Below the pieces are notes generated by a model, which saw only the letters and a list, made by a program, of their open reading frames with translations, was not told the origin of the DNA and did no database searches. From NCBI RefSeq assembly GCF_003865375.1, contig NZ_RQVS01000001.1, positions 186,001 through 250,000 on the forward strand: a stretch of 64,000 nt of DNA, written 5' to 3'. This document shows, piece after piece, positions 55,510 to 64,000 of the stretch; within the stretch, counting starts at the first letter, position 1; every line of letters begins with the position of its first letter. Origin of the DNA: Gulosibacter macacae (GTDB lineage: Bacteria > Actinomycetota > Actinomycetes > Actinomycetales > Microbacteriaceae). The translations under genes were made by a program, and so were the position numbers.

Positions 55510-56082
55510 CTAACCCTCGAGGTGATCGACGCCGGGCGTCCAGGACACCCCGGGCACGCCCCAGCGCTGCTTGCGCATGATCTTTTGCGCGGTCTTCCAC
55601 AGCGGCACCGGCAACCGGTCAATGTAGATCACGCCATCGAGGTGGTCGTACTCGTGCTGCAGAATTCGCGCGAACCAGCCCTCCGCTTCGAGCTCGTAGG
55701 CATTGCCGTCGAGATCACGGGCGCGCATGAGCACGGCAGGGGAGCGACGCAACTCGAAGCGTTCGCCAGGGAACGAGAGACAACCCTCTTCCTCATCCTC
55801 ATCGGTCTCCTCGAACGATTCGGGTACCGATGGGGCGAGCCAGAGCACCGGGTCAATCGCGACTCCGCGCAACTCTTCGCCCTCATTGTTCTCCCACGAG
55901 TAGACAAAGAGTCGCTTGTTCACACCGATTTGCGGGGCTGCGAGACCGACGCCGGGCGCCGCATCCATCGTTTCGAACATATCGGCGACGAGCGTGCGAA
56001 TCTCATCGGTGATTTCACCAACGGGTTCTGCCACGTGGTGCAGCACCGGCTCGCCGTAGATCTGGATGGGAAGAATCGTCAT
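55510..56082 (-). CDS. def: Peptide deformylase
   Basis: This encodes 190 residues from ATG at 56082; the frame extends to 56112 but MTILPIQIYGEPVL is the family start. Def removes the N-formyl group from nascent proteins. Motif I is GVGLAAPQIG (44-53), motif II is EGCLSFPG with Cys101, and motif III is QHEYDHLDG with His143, Glu144 and His147. The insert DEDEEEG is an acidic loop. It is transcribed convergently with the tRNA-Asn terminator and divergently from the DMT-type transporter gene. Confidence 0.97.
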   Translation of the reverse strand: MTILPIQIYGEPVLHHVAEPVGEITDEIRTLVADMFETMDAAPGVGLAAPQIGVNKRLFVYSWENNEGEELRGVAIDPVLWLAPSVPESFEETDEDEEEGCLSFPGERFELRRSPAVLMRARDLDGNAYELEAEGWFARILQHEYDHLDGVIYIDRLPVPLWKTAQKIMRKQRWGVPGVSWTPGVDHLEG

Positions 56083-56122
56083 AGCGTCCAGGTTATCCGC
56101 GTGGCCGCGCATCCTCGGCGGT

Positions 56123-56128
56123 TACGAT
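56123..56128 (+). promoter_or_regulatory. Probable -10 of DMT-type transporter gene (TACGAT)
   Basis: TACGAT ends 6 nt before a GTG start codon, with no ribosome-binding site, consistent with leaderless transcription. Confidence 0.4.
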
Positions 56129-56134
56129 GCCTGC

Positions 56135-57121
56135 GTGAACACTCCGCTGGCCGAACTACTCGCAGCAGCCTCGCATCCGAGCCTCGGGCCGGTGCAACTC
56201 ATTGGCGTCGCCATCGCCGTCGTGGGGGCCGTGTTCATGTCGCTGGCGGCGATGCTGCAGCACCGCGGCGTCGCGCGCGTGGATGCGGCATCGGGCAGTG
56301 CCGGCGGCAGTGGACTCGGCGGCGGTCAACTCATGGCACTCTTGCGGCAACCGGTGTGGCTTGCCGGTACGGGCCTGATCATCGTCGCAATCTGCCTGCA
56401 GATCACCGCACTCATTTTTGCGCCGCTCGTGGTGGTGCAACCACTCGGCGTGATCTCACTCGTCGTGACGACGCTGATTACCTCGCACCAATCGGGCCGT
56501 CGCATGCCTCGGATCAAGCTCGCCGCCGTGCTCATTTCTGTGCTCGGCATCGCCGCTTTTGTCACGGTGGCGGCATTTGTCGCGGTCGATTCGCCGATCA
56601 CGCAGATGGAACTGTTCACAGTGCTCATCGTGCTGTTCGTCGTGATTGTTGCGCTCGTTGCGGGCTTTCTCGCCGCGCGCCAGAGCCGCTTTCGCTCGCT
56701 CTACTACATCGTCGCTGGAGGGGCGCTCTATGGCTTTGTGGCGACCCTCGCCCGCGTGGTCATTGGGCGCCTGCGTGAGGGCGACTTTGGCGGCCTCACC
56801 ATCCTGTGCGTGTTGAGTCTCGCGCTCGCACTCGCTGCCGGGAGCTACTTCGTGCAAACCGCCTACGCCTCGGGATCGCCTGATCTCGTGGTTGCCGGCC
56901 TCACGGTCATCGATCCACTCGTCGCCGTCGCAATCGGCATCGTCGTGCTTGGTGAAACTGCGGGCGCACCAGCCTGGGCACTCATCGCCTTTGTCGTGTT
57001 CGGTGCCGTGAGTGCGTTCGGCGTGTACCTTCTTGCGGCCCACCAGGATGAGGACGAAGTCGCCGCGGTGCGCTCACGCGCACTCGGGAGCGAGCACCTC
57101 CGACCCGAGTCGGATCAATAA
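56135..57121 (+). CDS. DMT-superfamily-like multi-pass membrane protein
   Basis: This encodes 328 residues from GTG 56135; codons upstream in frame lie over the def promoter region. About nine to ten membrane segments span residues 18-305, with VVVQPLGVISLVVTTLI and a second half VAGLTVIDPLVAVAIGIVVLGE resembling paired DMT/EamA-type repeats. The cytoplasmic C-terminus is acidic (HQDEDEVAAV). Substrate unknown. Divergent from def and monocistronic, with a 92-nt gap before the glycosyltransferase. Confidence 0.85.
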   Translation: MNTPLAELLAAASHPSLGPVQLIGVAIAVVGAVFMSLAAMLQHRGVARVDAASGSAGGSGLGGGQLMALLRQPVWLAGTGLIIVAICLQITALIFAPLVVVQPLGVISLVVTTLITSHQSGRRMPRIKLAAVLISVLGIAAFVTVAAFVAVDSPITQMELFTVLIVLFVVIVALVAGFLAARQSRFRSLYYIVAGGALYGFVATLARVVIGRLREGDFGGLTILCVLSLALALAAGSYFVQTAYASGSPDLVVAGLTVIDPLVAVAIGIVVLGETAGAPAWALIAFVVFGAVSAFGVYLLAAHQDEDEVAAVRSRALGSEHLRPESDQ

Positions 57122-57213
57122 TTGCGACCTTAGTGGGGGATAGCCTCGCGGTGTTCAGGCCGAACCCGAACTAGAGTGGTGCGGACGTTAGCCAATCTAA
57201 GGACTCCTCACTC

Positions 57214-58515
57214 GTGCCCGATCAGACCCCCGCAACGACCGACGCCCCGCGTCCGCTGCGACTGCTCATCGCCGCAGACACCTTCCCGCCCAACATCAAC
57301 GGGGCAGCGAAGTTCACGGTGAATCTGGCAAGCGGCATGGCCGCGCGCGGTCTTGATGTGCACGTCGTGGCTCCGGCCGCATCCCGTCGCCACGGCACCT
57401 GGCAGGAAACCTACGATGGCCAGCGCATCACCGTGCACCGCCTCCCGTCTGACCGCTGGTGGCCCCACGATTGGTTGCGCTACGTGAAGCCGTGGATGGC
57501 ACGCCACTACATGCGCAAGGTGCTCGATAAGGTGCAGCCCGATGTCGTGCACTATCAATCGGCAGTGGTGCTTGGCCGCGCCGTGGTGCGTGAGGCGGAA
57601 GGACGCGATATTCGCATCATCGGCACGAACCACCTCATGCTTGAGAACATGCTTGAGCACACCATGCTCCCGGCGCCGGTGCAGACCTGGGCCTCGAAGG
57701 TGTGGTGGCGCGATGCGCACAAGACGTTCGCCGCGACCGCCGCCTTGACGACACCGACCCGTCGCGCTGCCGACTTCCTTGAGCACAACGGCGATCTGGA
57801 AGGCGTGCTCGCGATCTCCTGCGGTATTCGCAAGAGCGACTACGCGGCCGATTGGGCGCAAAAGGATGCGCCGCGAATCCTGTTTGTGGGTCGCGTGACC
57901 GGCGAAAAGCAGATCGACGTGCTCATCAAGGCCTTCGCGAAACTCGACCCGGCACTCGGTGCCCGTCTTGAAATCGCGGGTGGTGGTGACCAGAAGGTGC
58001 ACCTCGAAAAGCTCGCGCGCGACCTCGGTGTTGCTGACCGCACGAAGTTCTATGGCTATGTGTCGGATGAGGAACTGCGAAACCTCTACACGAACGCAAC
58101 GGTCTTTGCGATTCCCTCGATTGCCGAGTTGCAGTCGATCGCGACGATGGAAGCAATGGCCTCGGGCCTGCCCGTCGTGGCAGCGAACGCGATGGCGCTA
58201 CCGCACCTCGTACATGACGGTCAGAACGGGTACTTGTTTGCGCCGGGGAACGTCGAGGAATGTCGAGTGGCACTTGAGCGCGTACTTACGGCCCCGCAGG
58301 AAGAGCGGGTGCGTCTTGGCCAAGAGGGTTATCGCCTCGTGGATGCGCACGATATTGATGCCACGATGGCGCTGTTTGAGCGCCTCTATCGCGGTGAGTC
58401 GGCACAGGATGTCGCTAAGGACTCGGCGAACGAGCAGGACCACTCGCTCGACTTCGTGGTTGAGGCCGTGACCGGCTCGATCCCGACCGTTCGCCGCGAC
58501 AAGTCCGCGGAGTAG
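57214..58515 (+). CDS. Glycosyltransferase family 4 protein
   Basis: This encodes 433 residues with a GTG start. The N-terminal Rossmann-like domain has LIAADTFPPNINGAAKFTVNL and VVAPAASRRHG; the C-terminal GT-B domain has ILFVGRVTGEKQIDVLIKAF, GYVSDEELRNLYTNATVFAIPSIAELQSIATMEAMASGLPVVA with the nucleotide-sugar-binding acidic motif ExxxxxxxE altered (IAELQSIATME keeps E at both ends). It resembles actinobacterial mannosyltransferases acting on lipid or thiol-sugar precursors. Acceptor unknown. It ends just before palindromic repeat copy C. Confidence 0.9.
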   Translation: MPDQTPATTDAPRPLRLLIAADTFPPNINGAAKFTVNLASGMAARGLDVHVVAPAASRRHGTWQETYDGQRITVHRLPSDRWWPHDWLRYVKPWMARHYMRKVLDKVQPDVVHYQSAVVLGRAVVREAEGRDIRIIGTNHLMLENMLEHTMLPAPVQTWASKVWWRDAHKTFAATAALTTPTRRAADFLEHNGDLEGVLAISCGIRKSDYAADWAQKDAPRILFVGRVTGEKQIDVLIKAFAKLDPALGARLEIAGGGDQKVHLEKLARDLGVADRTKFYGYVSDEELRNLYTNATVFAIPSIAELQSIATMEAMASGLPVVAANAMALPHLVHDGQNGYLFAPGNVEECRVALERVLTAPQEERVRLGQEGYRLVDAHDIDATMALFERLYRGESAQDVAKDSANEQDHSLDFVVEAVTGSIPTVRRDKSAE

Positions 58516-58521
58516 TTGGCG

Positions 58522-58626
58522 GCGGTCTCGATCCGCTTCGCTACTCGACCACCCACGGTTGGTGGATTGAGTAGGCCGAAGGGCCACATTGGTGGATTGA
58601 GTAGGCCGAAGGCCGTATCGAAATCA
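58522..58626. repeat. Dispersed palindromic repeat, copy C
   Basis: GGTCTCGATCCGCTTCGCTACTCGACCACC faces two tandem copies of TTGGTGGATTGAGTAGGCCGAAGG and a closing CCGTATCGAAAT. Related to 6836-6932 and 39698-39802. The partial internal duplication distinguishes this copy. It again fills a gap between convergent genes. Confidence 0.8.
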
Positions 58627-58968
58627 CCCGTCCGAGTGCTCCGCGCGCCGCTCCAGCTCAGCCTCGACCCGCTCGACCTTGCCCGCGAGATCACCCGTCA
58701 CACCCGGCCGAATATCGGCCTTGAGCACGAGCGACACCCGTGACCCATAGCGACCGATGGCTTCGGTGGCGGCCTTCACAACCGCCATCACCTCATCCCA
58801 ATCGCCCTCGATGGTGGTGAACATGGCGGTCGTTTCGTTTGGAAGTCCGGACGCCCGCACCACCTCGACGGCCGCAGCAACGGCGCGGTGGTACGAGCCC
58901 GGTTCATCCGCCTCGACACTCGGATCTGAGGGCGGGCCGGAGGGAGCGATCGAAAAGGCTGCAAGCAT
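58624..58968 (-). CDS. MTH1187/YkoF-type thiamine-binding protein
   Basis: This encodes 114 residues. MLAAFSIAPSG, a Ser/Glu-rich loop, then TAMFTTIEGDWDEVMAVVKAATEAI and RVSLVLKADIRPG match the DUF77/MTH1187 fold, small alpha/beta proteins that bind thiamine or related molecules. The C-terminus continues KVERVEAELERRAEH, slightly longer than usual. The frame is open far upstream, but those codons lie antisense to proB. It stands alone, divergent from proB. Confidence 0.85.
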   Translation of the reverse strand: MLAAFSIAPSGPPSDPSVEADEPGSYHRAVAAAVEVVRASGLPNETTAMFTTIEGDWDEVMAVVKAATEAIGRYGSRVSLVLKADIRPGVTGDLAGKVERVEAELERRAEHSDG

Positions 58969-59034
58969 GCGGCCAGTATGGCGAATGCACCTGCGACGGC
59001 CATCCACGGCGCATATCCACGGCACAATGGACTG

Positions 59035-60240
59035 GTGACTTCCGCTTCTCTTTCGCAGCCCACCACCGGCCACAGCCGCAACCCTCGTGCCGATCTCCTC
59101 GGTGCGCGTCGCGTCGTGGTGAAGATCGGCTCGTCGTCGCTCACTCGCGCCGACGGCCGTCTCAATGTGCCAGCGCTGCGGAAGCTCGTGGATGTGCTCG
59201 CGGAAGTTGCCGGGCAGGGCAAGCAGGTCGTGCTTGTCACCTCGGGTTCGATTTCGGCGGGATTTATGCCGCTTGGCCTTGATCGCCGTCCGACCGATGT
59301 CGCCACCGCACAGGCCGCCGCCGCAGTCGGCCAATCGGCGCTCATGTCGACCTACACCGATGCGTTCGGTGCCTACGACATCCCGGTCGGCCAGATCCTC
59401 ATTACTGCCGCCGACACGGTGCGCCGCTCGCGCTACCACCACGCCGTGCAGGCGTTCGAGCGGTTGCTTGAACTCGGTGCCGTGCCGATTGTGAACGAGA
59501 ACGATGCACTCGCGACGAGCGAGTTGCGGTTCGGCGACAACGACCGGCTCGCGGCACTGGTTGCCCAACTCATCCGCGCGGATGCGCTGGTGCTCCTCAC
59601 CGACGTCGACGGACTCTATGACGCCCCGCCCTCGCAGGTGGGCGCGCAGCGCATCCCATTGGTCGAACACATGGCGGATGTTGCCGATGTGGAAGTGACC
59701 GGTCGCGGCTCTTCGTTTGGCACCGGCGGCATGATCACGAAGCTGCAATCGGCCGAGATGGCGACGCAGACCGGCATTCCGGTGCTGCTCACGCAGGCGG
59801 CGAATGTCGGTCGCGCGTTTGCGGGTGACGATGTCGGCACGTGGTTTGTCGCCTCGGCGAATCGCACGAGCCGCCGCAAAGTGTGGCTGGAACATGCCGC
59901 GGCGATGACCGGCCGGCTGGTGGTCGACGAAGGCGCGGCTCGCGCGCTCCGCGATCGCGGCGCATCGTTGCTTGCGGCGGGCATCCGGCGCATCGAGGGT
60001 GACTTCGTCACCGGTGACCCGGTAGAGATCATCACCGAGCGCGGCGAGAGCATTGCGCACGGCATTTCAGCCTATGACGCGGGGGAGTTGCCGCAGATGC
60101 TTGGCCGCTCGAGCGATGACCTTCGTGATGAGTTCGGCGAATCGCGCGTGCGGGCAATTGTGCACCGCGATGACATGGTGCTCGTGCGTGCGACGGTGAC
60201 CGATGTGCATTCGGTTGGCGGCATGCAGGTGGCCGACTAG
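59035..60240 (+). CDS. proB: Glutamate 5-kinase
   Basis: This encodes 401 residues with a GTG start. ProB phosphorylates glutamate in the first step of proline synthesis. The amino-acid-kinase domain has [29 protein letters not shown] and [13 protein letters not shown], and the ATP-binding [12 protein letters not shown]-terminal PUA domain (about 300-395) with [11 protein letters not shown]-like and [10 protein letters not shown] segments is present. GTG 59035 is preceded by CACAATGG, possibly a -10 with leaderless start. proA follows after 46 nt. Confidence 0.96.
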   Translation: MTSASLSQPTTGHSRNPRADLLGARRVVVKIGSSSLTRADGRLNVPALRKLVDVLAEVAGQGKQVVLVTSGSISAGFMPLGLDRRPTDVATAQAAAAVGQSALMSTYTDAFGAYDIPVGQILITAADTVRRSRYHHAVQAFERLLELGAVPIVNENDALATSELRFGDNDRLAALVAQLIRADALVLLTDVDGLYDAPPSQVGAQRIPLVEHMADVADVEVTGRGSSFGTGGMITKLQSAEMATQTGIPVLLTQAANVGRAFAGDDVGTWFVASANRTSRRKVWLEHAAAMTGRLVVDEGAARALRDRGASLLAAGIRRIEGDFVTGDPVEIITERGESIAHGISAYDAGELPQMLGRSSDDLRDEFGESRVRAIVHRDDMVLVRATVTDVHSVGGMQVAD

Positions 60241-60273
60241 CTGTGACGCACCTCACCGCGGAATCGGGCGAAC

Positions 60274-60279
60274 TAGACT
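60274..60279 (+). promoter_or_regulatory. Possible proA -10 hexamer (TAGACT)
   Basis: TAGACT ends 7 nt before the proA ATG. A GGAGG overlaps the gap, so proA may have both a leadered (from proB) and a leaderless start. Confidence 0.35.
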
Positions 60280-60286
60280 CGGAGGC

Positions 60287-61582
60287 ATGACTGCCTCGAA
60301 CACTGTTGAGACTGACCGCGAGATCGACGACGCGGTTCGTGCCGTCGCGCGTCGCGCCCAGATTGCCGCCCGCACGCTCGCGACTGCGACCCGCGCGGTC
60401 AAGGATGCGGCCCTGCACGCGGCCGCCGATGCGCTTGAGGCTAACGCCGACGAGATTGTCGCCGCCAACGCCGAGGACATGGCCCGCGGTGAGGCAAACG
60501 GCCTGAGCTCGGGCCTCCTCGACCGGCTCCAGCTCAGCACCGAGCGTATTGCCGCCATCGCCGCAGCCCTGCGCGAAGTTGCCGGCCTGCCCGACCCGGT
60601 TGGTGAAATCGTGCGCGGTTCGACGCTGCAAAACGGCCTGCGCCTCAAGCAGGTGCGCGTGCCGATGGGTGTTGTTGGCATGATCTATGAAGCGCGCCCC
60701 AATGTTACGGTCGATGCCGCCGGACTCGCACTTAAGTCAGGCAACGCGGTCATTCTGCGCGGCGGGGCAGCCGCACTCGAATCGAACCGAGTGATCGTGC
60801 GCGTGCTCGGCGACGCGCTCGAAGCGCAGCAGCTTCCCCGCGACCTCGTGCAGACGGTCGACGAATACGGACGCGCCGGCGGCGTCGCCCTCATGCGCGC
60901 CCGCGGCCTCGTCGACGTGCTCGTGCCCAGAGGTGGCGCCTCGCTCATCCGCACCGTGGTGGAAGAATCGGTTGTGCCGGTCATCGAAACCGGTACCGGC
61001 AACGTGCACATCTACGTGGATGCCTCGGCCGACCTCGACAAGGCGCTCCCGATCGTGCTCAACGCCAAGACGCAGCGCGTGGGGGTGTGCAATGCGGTCG
61101 AGTCGCTTCTCGTGCACGAAGACGTCGCTGAAGAGTTCCTGCCGCGTGTGTTTACGGCGCTCGTCGAGAAGAACGTGCGGCTCCACGCTGATGACCGAAG
61201 CCGCAACGCGGTGCCGGCTGGTGCATCGATCGCCGCGGCGACCGAAGAAGACTGGGAGACCGAGTACCTCGACTACGACCTCGCGGTGAAAACCGTTGCG
61301 ACGCTCGACGAGGCAATCGAGCACATCCGCACCTACAGCTCGGGCCACACCGAGGCGATCCTCACCGAGTCACTCGCGGCGAGCGAGCGCTTCGTCGCTG
61401 AGGTCGATGCGGCGGTCGTCGCCGTCAACGCCTCGACGCGGTTTACCGATGGGGGAGAGTTCGGCCTCGGCGCTGAGCTCGGTATCTCGACCCAGAAGTT
61501 GCACGCGCGCGGCCCCATGGGTCTCGCCGAACTCACGACCACGAAGTGGATCGTCAACGGCGAAGGCCAAGTGCGTCCGTAG
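60287..61582 (+). CDS. proA: Gamma-glutamyl phosphate reductase
   Basis: This encodes 431 residues. ProA reduces glutamyl-5-phosphate to the semialdehyde with NADPH, the step after Pro[28 protein letters not shown] is the conserved block, [16 protein letters not shown] and [16 protein letters not shown] with the catalytic Cys follow, and the C-terminus has [38 protein letters not shown] precedes the ATG. Together with proB it supplies proline; a third gene, proC, is not in the window. Confidence 0.97.
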   Translation: MTASNTVETDREIDDAVRAVARRAQIAARTLATATRAVKDAALHAAADALEANADEIVAANAEDMARGEANGLSSGLLDRLQLSTERIAAIAAALREVAGLPDPVGEIVRGSTLQNGLRLKQVRVPMGVVGMIYEARPNVTVDAAGLALKSGNAVILRGGAAALESNRVIVRVLGDALEAQQLPRDLVQTVDEYGRAGGVALMRARGLVDVLVPRGGASLIRTVVEESVVPVIETGTGNVHIYVDASADLDKALPIVLNAKTQRVGVCNAVESLLVHEDVAEEFLPRVFTALVEKNVRLHADDRSRNAVPAGASIAAATEEDWETEYLDYDLAVKTVATLDEAIEHIRTYSSGHTEAILTESLAASERFVAEVDAAVVAVNASTRFTDGGEFGLGAELGISTQKLHARGPMGLAELTTTKWIVNGEGQVRP

Positions 61583-61586
61583 CGAG

Positions 61587-61628
61587 ACGAGAGGGGCCCG
61601 CATCCAATTGGATGCGGGCCCCTCTCGT
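61587..61628. terminator. Bidirectional hairpin terminator after proA
   Basis: A perfect 21-nt arm (ACGAGAGGGGCCCGCATCCAA) meets its exact complement with no spacer, an extended palindrome between proA and the convergent SDR gene. Confidence 0.8.
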
Positions 61629-61636
61629 GCGCGGAA

Positions 61637-62416
61637 CTAGCGGTTGATGTAACCGCCGTCGATCTGCAGGCAGGTGCCATGCACATACGACGAGGCGTCG
61701 GAGGCGAGCCACATGCTGCCCTGTGCGATCTCGTCAGCCTGCGCGAAGCGGCCAAGGGTCGAGAGCTGCTGCGCGTAAGCCTCGGGGTCGAAGTTGAAGC
61801 GCTCAAGCGCGTCGCGGAGCATTGGTGTGTCGACGGCGCCAGGGGCGACCGCGTTCACGCGGATACCTTCCGTGCCGACCTCGACCGCAGCGGTCTTGGT
61901 GAGTCCGAGCACCGCGTGCTTCGCCGAGTTGTAGGCGGCGGTGTACGGCTGCGGACGGAAGCCCGAGACCGACGAGATGTTGATTATCGAGCCGCCCTTG
62001 CCCTGGGCCTGCATCTGGCGAATCTGGTACTTGAGGCCGAGCGCGACGCCCTTGACGTCAACGGCCATGATGCCGTCCCACACGTTCGCGTCGAAGTCGG
62101 CGATGGGAGCCTGATCGGGAGCGCGGGCGGCGTTGTTCACGGCAACGTTGAGTTCGCCATACGTGTCGACGGCAAACTTCACCATTGCCTCGACCTCGGC
62201 TTCGTTCGAGACGTCGACGTGCACGAAGGATGCTTCGCCACCGTTCGCCTTGATTTCTTCGGTGACCTTCTGGCCGAGTTCGTCGTTAAAGTCAGCAACG
62301 ACGACCTTGGCACCAGCGGATGCGAAGAGCTTGGCGGTTGCCTCGCCCATGCCCATAGCCGCGCCGGTGACAATGGCGACCTTGCCTTCGAGAACGGGGA
62401 ACGTCTGGTTGGTCAT
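61637..62416 (-). CDS. SDR-family oxidoreductase
   Basis: This encodes 259 residues with GGAGGAAGC before the ATG. The NAD(P)-binding motif is VTGAAMGMGEA (TGxxxGxG), with VVVADFND following; NNAA and the catalytic YNSAKH (Tyr-x3-Lys) and upstream INISSVSGF Ser are present. PGAVDTPM closes the active site. The substrate cannot be assigned; it resembles 3-ketoacyl-ACP or glucose dehydrogenase-type SDRs. The Asp after the second strand suggests NAD preference. Convergent with proA. Confidence 0.92.
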   Translation of the reverse strand: MTNQTFPVLEGKVAIVTGAAMGMGEATAKLFASAGAKVVVADFNDELGQKVTEEIKANGGEASFVHVDVSNEAEVEAMVKFAVDTYGELNVAVNNAARAPDQAPIADFDANVWDGIMAVDVKGVALGLKYQIRQMQAQGKGGSIINISSVSGFRPQPYTAAYNSAKHAVLGLTKTAAVEVGTEGIRVNAVAPGAVDTPMLRDALERFNFDPEAYAQQLSTLGRFAQADEIAQGSMWLASDASSYVHGTCLQIDGGYINR

Positions 62417-62543
62417 GCTTCCTCCTGCGTTGGGTGAGGACCGCACAGATGCGCGGCGTTCATCCATCTTCTGAAACGAAAGCGACCAAAGCCTGCGTGC
62501 GAGCGGAACCGCGGCGGTCAAGCCGGTAGCATGTCGCTGTTCG

Positions 62544-62619
62544 GGGCGGTAGCTCAGCAGGTCAGAGCAGTGGACTCATAATCCATCGGTCACGGGTTCA
62601 AGTCCCGTCCGCCCTACCA
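62544..62619 (+). tRNA. tRNA-Met (anticodon CAT, elongator type)
   Basis: The acceptor stem GGGGCGG/CCGCCCT starts with a G-U pair. D arm GCTCAGCAGGTCAGAGC, anticodon stem TGGACTCATAATCCA with CAT at 62578-62580, T arm ACGGGTTCAAGTCCCGT. The 3' CCA (62617-62619) is encoded. The anticodon stem lacks the GGG/CCC run of initiators, so an elongator is likely; tRNA-Ile2 (k2C34) is a less likely alternative. Confidence 0.9.
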
Positions 62620-62725
62620 AGATGTGGACGCCGTCAAACGTGCAATTCGTTTTCATGCAAACTAGGCTCTCTCGGGTGGTCGTGTTCGGTCCGTTTGCTT
62701 GGGTCGATCTATCTGATGGGGTCCC

Positions 62726-64000
62726 TTGAAGGAAAAGAAGTTTTCGCGCCGCCGCGCGATGCGAGCAAGGGTCAGCGGCCTCGCACTCGCGTTGTTTGCC
62801 GGCATCCTGCCCACGGCGCTGGCAGGCTCGGCCGTGGCGCAGACGGCAAGTGCGTATGTCGACTCAAAGGGCAACCCCGTCACGATCGAGCAGCTCCGCC
62901 AGGCTGGCAACGACACCGTTGCCTTCTTGTACGAGGGTGCCGCTGCCGATGTGCCGCGCCCGGCAGACATGGACATCTGGCCCTCGGGCGATGTCTACGA
63001 CAGCTTCAACATTCAGCCGGTCACGCCGATCGCCGACGGTGAAGTTGGCATGTGTGCCGTGACCATGATGGGGCAATCACAGGGCTTCAACATCGTGCGC
63101 ACGTCGCCGACGGCGGTTGGTAGCTACCGCGACGTCACCCGCGACTTCGCGCAAACCACACCCCTCGTCGCTCAGACGCGCTACGACCAGCAGCCCCAGT
63201 TCGACAACGGCTACATGCTGACTCGCCCGGCAACAACGGCCGATGCGGCTGACGCGCTCACTGAATCGGGTCGCGTGCAGGTCGTCGGCGCCGACGCTGG
63301 ATACTTCACCCTCGCCATGGACGGCTGGGGCGACCACTACTACGTCAACGCCGCCATCGGCGAGATGAACCAGAGCTCGCGACTGCGCATCGCCACGGCC
63401 GAAGACGTGAACAACTTCCGCTTGGTGCTCCGCCTTGACTCGGTCACCGACGTCGACCACTCGGTCACCGCAATGAACAACTGGACCGGTTGGTGGGCTC
63501 CCGGCTACACGCAGGCCCCGAGCGCGAACTTCACGGTCACGTACGAGGTCTCGAACGGCGTCACCTACGCCATCGTCGAAGCCACGACGATCCCGGCCGA
63601 CACCTGGGCAACCATTACCTTCCACGGGCGCGTGCCAGCTGACGCATACGTGGCGGGCGGCCAACTCTTCTCGTGGTCGGCAGCGACCGCAAGCTTCCCG
63701 AACCTCGGATGCGAAATGCCAACACCGCGCTGGGACGAGACCTCGCACTTCCCGGGCGCCTCAGTGAGCCTGCCGAATGTCGGCGATGTCATCCCGCAGG
63801 GCACGACTCCCGCCGAGACCACCGTCACCGCTGCCAGCATCGATTGGGCGACGACCACCGGTACGACCACCGGCGAGGTCTCCATCGACGCGGCCACCGG
63901 CGTACTCACGACCGAAGTTCCCGCGGATGCGGTCCCGGGCACTTACACCGTGCCGGTCACGATCACCTACGGTGACGGTACCTCGCAGATTGTCGACGTC
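62726..64000 (+). CDS. Secreted surface protein with Rib-type repeats, 3'-truncated by window end
   Basis: The frame runs open from TTG 62726 to the end of the window (425 codons), so the protein continues beyond it. Residues 1-43 form a signal peptide: basic KEKKFSRRR, hydrophobic GLALALFAGILPTALAG, and AxA-type ends near SAVA or ASA. ATG 62759 is an alternative start. Residues ~45-355 are extracellular, Trp/Tyr/Gly-rich, with few Lys. Near residue 360-425 the sequence TTEVPADAVPGTYTVPVTITYGDGTSQ matches the beta-rich Rib/alpha-like repeat of Gram-positive surface proteins. A cell-wall or adhesin role is likely; the C-terminal anchor is not visible. Confidence 0.8.
   Translation, partial: MKEKKFSRRRAMRARVSGLALALFAGILPTALAGSAVAQTASAYVDSKGNPVTIEQLRQAGNDTVAFLYEGAAADVPRPADMDIWPSGDVYDSFNIQPVTPIADGEVGMCAVTMMGQSQGFNIVRTSPTAVGSYRDVTRDFAQTTPLVAQTRYDQQPQFDNGYMLTRPATTADAADALTESGRVQVVGADAGYFTLAMDGWGDHYYVNAAIGEMNQSSRLRIATAEDVNNFRLVLRLDSVTDVDHSVTAMNNWTGWWAPGYTQAPSANFTVTYEVSNGVTYAIVEATTIPADTWATITFHGRVPADAYVAGGQLFSWSAATASFPNLGCEMPTPRWDETSHFPGASVSLPNVGDVIPQGTTPAETTVTAASIDWATTTGTTTGEVSIDAATGVLTTEVPADAVPGTYTVPVTITYGDGTSQIVDV

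Overview
The window is high-G+C actinobacterial chromosome. Gene content and order suggest a member of Microbacteriaceae or a close relative. This rests on conserved gene strings (truB-ribF-rpsO-pnp-M16 peptidase-dapB-thyX, then hrcA-dnaJ-rsmE-phoH-ybeY-corC-era, recO, uppS, glyS, dusB-dgt-dnaG), frequent GTG/TTG starts, ATGA/GTGA stop-start overlaps, a mycothiol-type maleylpyruvate isomerase-fold protein and many apparently leaderless genes. No transposase, integrase, phage gene or CRISPR array is visible.

Layout. 1-4.1 kb is an accessory stretch upstream of truB: two helix-rich genes of unknown function (the first cut by the window edge), an LpqH-like lipoprotein and a CHAT-domain protease-like protein. 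4.1-7.6 kb holds truB, two small membrane proteins, ribF and a mycothiol-dependent-type protein. 7.6-16.8 kb holds an SNF2-type helicase, aspA, a YtxH-like protein, a PrsW-type protease with an FKBP isomerase, rpsO, a PPK2 kinase and cystathionine gamma-synthase. 16.8-24.7 kb holds pnp, a Raf-kinase-inhibitor-like protein, a PH-like membrane protein, M16 peptidase, histidine phosphatase, dapB, a small membrane protein and thyX. 24.7-33.2 kb is the heat-shock and RNA-maturation string hemW, hrcA (with a CIRCE-like operator), dnaJ, rsmE, hit, phoH, ybeY, corC, era. 33-41.5 kb holds a NarL-type two-component system, a degenerate ABC ATPase, leuA with a leucine leader peptide, a TRIC-like channel, recO, uppS and an unknown protein. 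41.5-55.2 kb holds lipB-lipA, glyS, an esterase/aminoacyl-lipid synthase pair, dusB, dgt, dnaG, an orphan ABC ATPase and a 2-hydroxyacid dehydrogenase. 55.2-64 kb holds tRNA-Asn, def, a DMT-type transporter, a glycosyltransferase, a thiamine-binding-type protein, proB, proA, an SDR, tRNA-Met and the 5' part of a secreted Rib-repeat surface protein.

Regulation and architecture. Each of the eight convergent gene junctions in the window carries either a near-perfect bidirectional hairpin (five) or a copy of one dispersed palindromic repeat (three). A second repeat family is a 23-bp tandem array near 29.0 kb with one exact inverse copy near 42.2 kb. leuA is preceded by an apparently leaderless 15-codon peptide with four consecutive Leu codons and competing hairpins, a typical attenuator. 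At least ten genes have a TANNNT hexamer 6-9 nt before the start codon, suggesting widespread leaderless transcription.

Best candidates for something new: the CHAT/LpqH locus at the left edge, the degenerate ABC ATPase with lost Walker motifs, the esterase/pseudo-rhomboid aminoacyl-lipid synthase pair, and the two repeat families.
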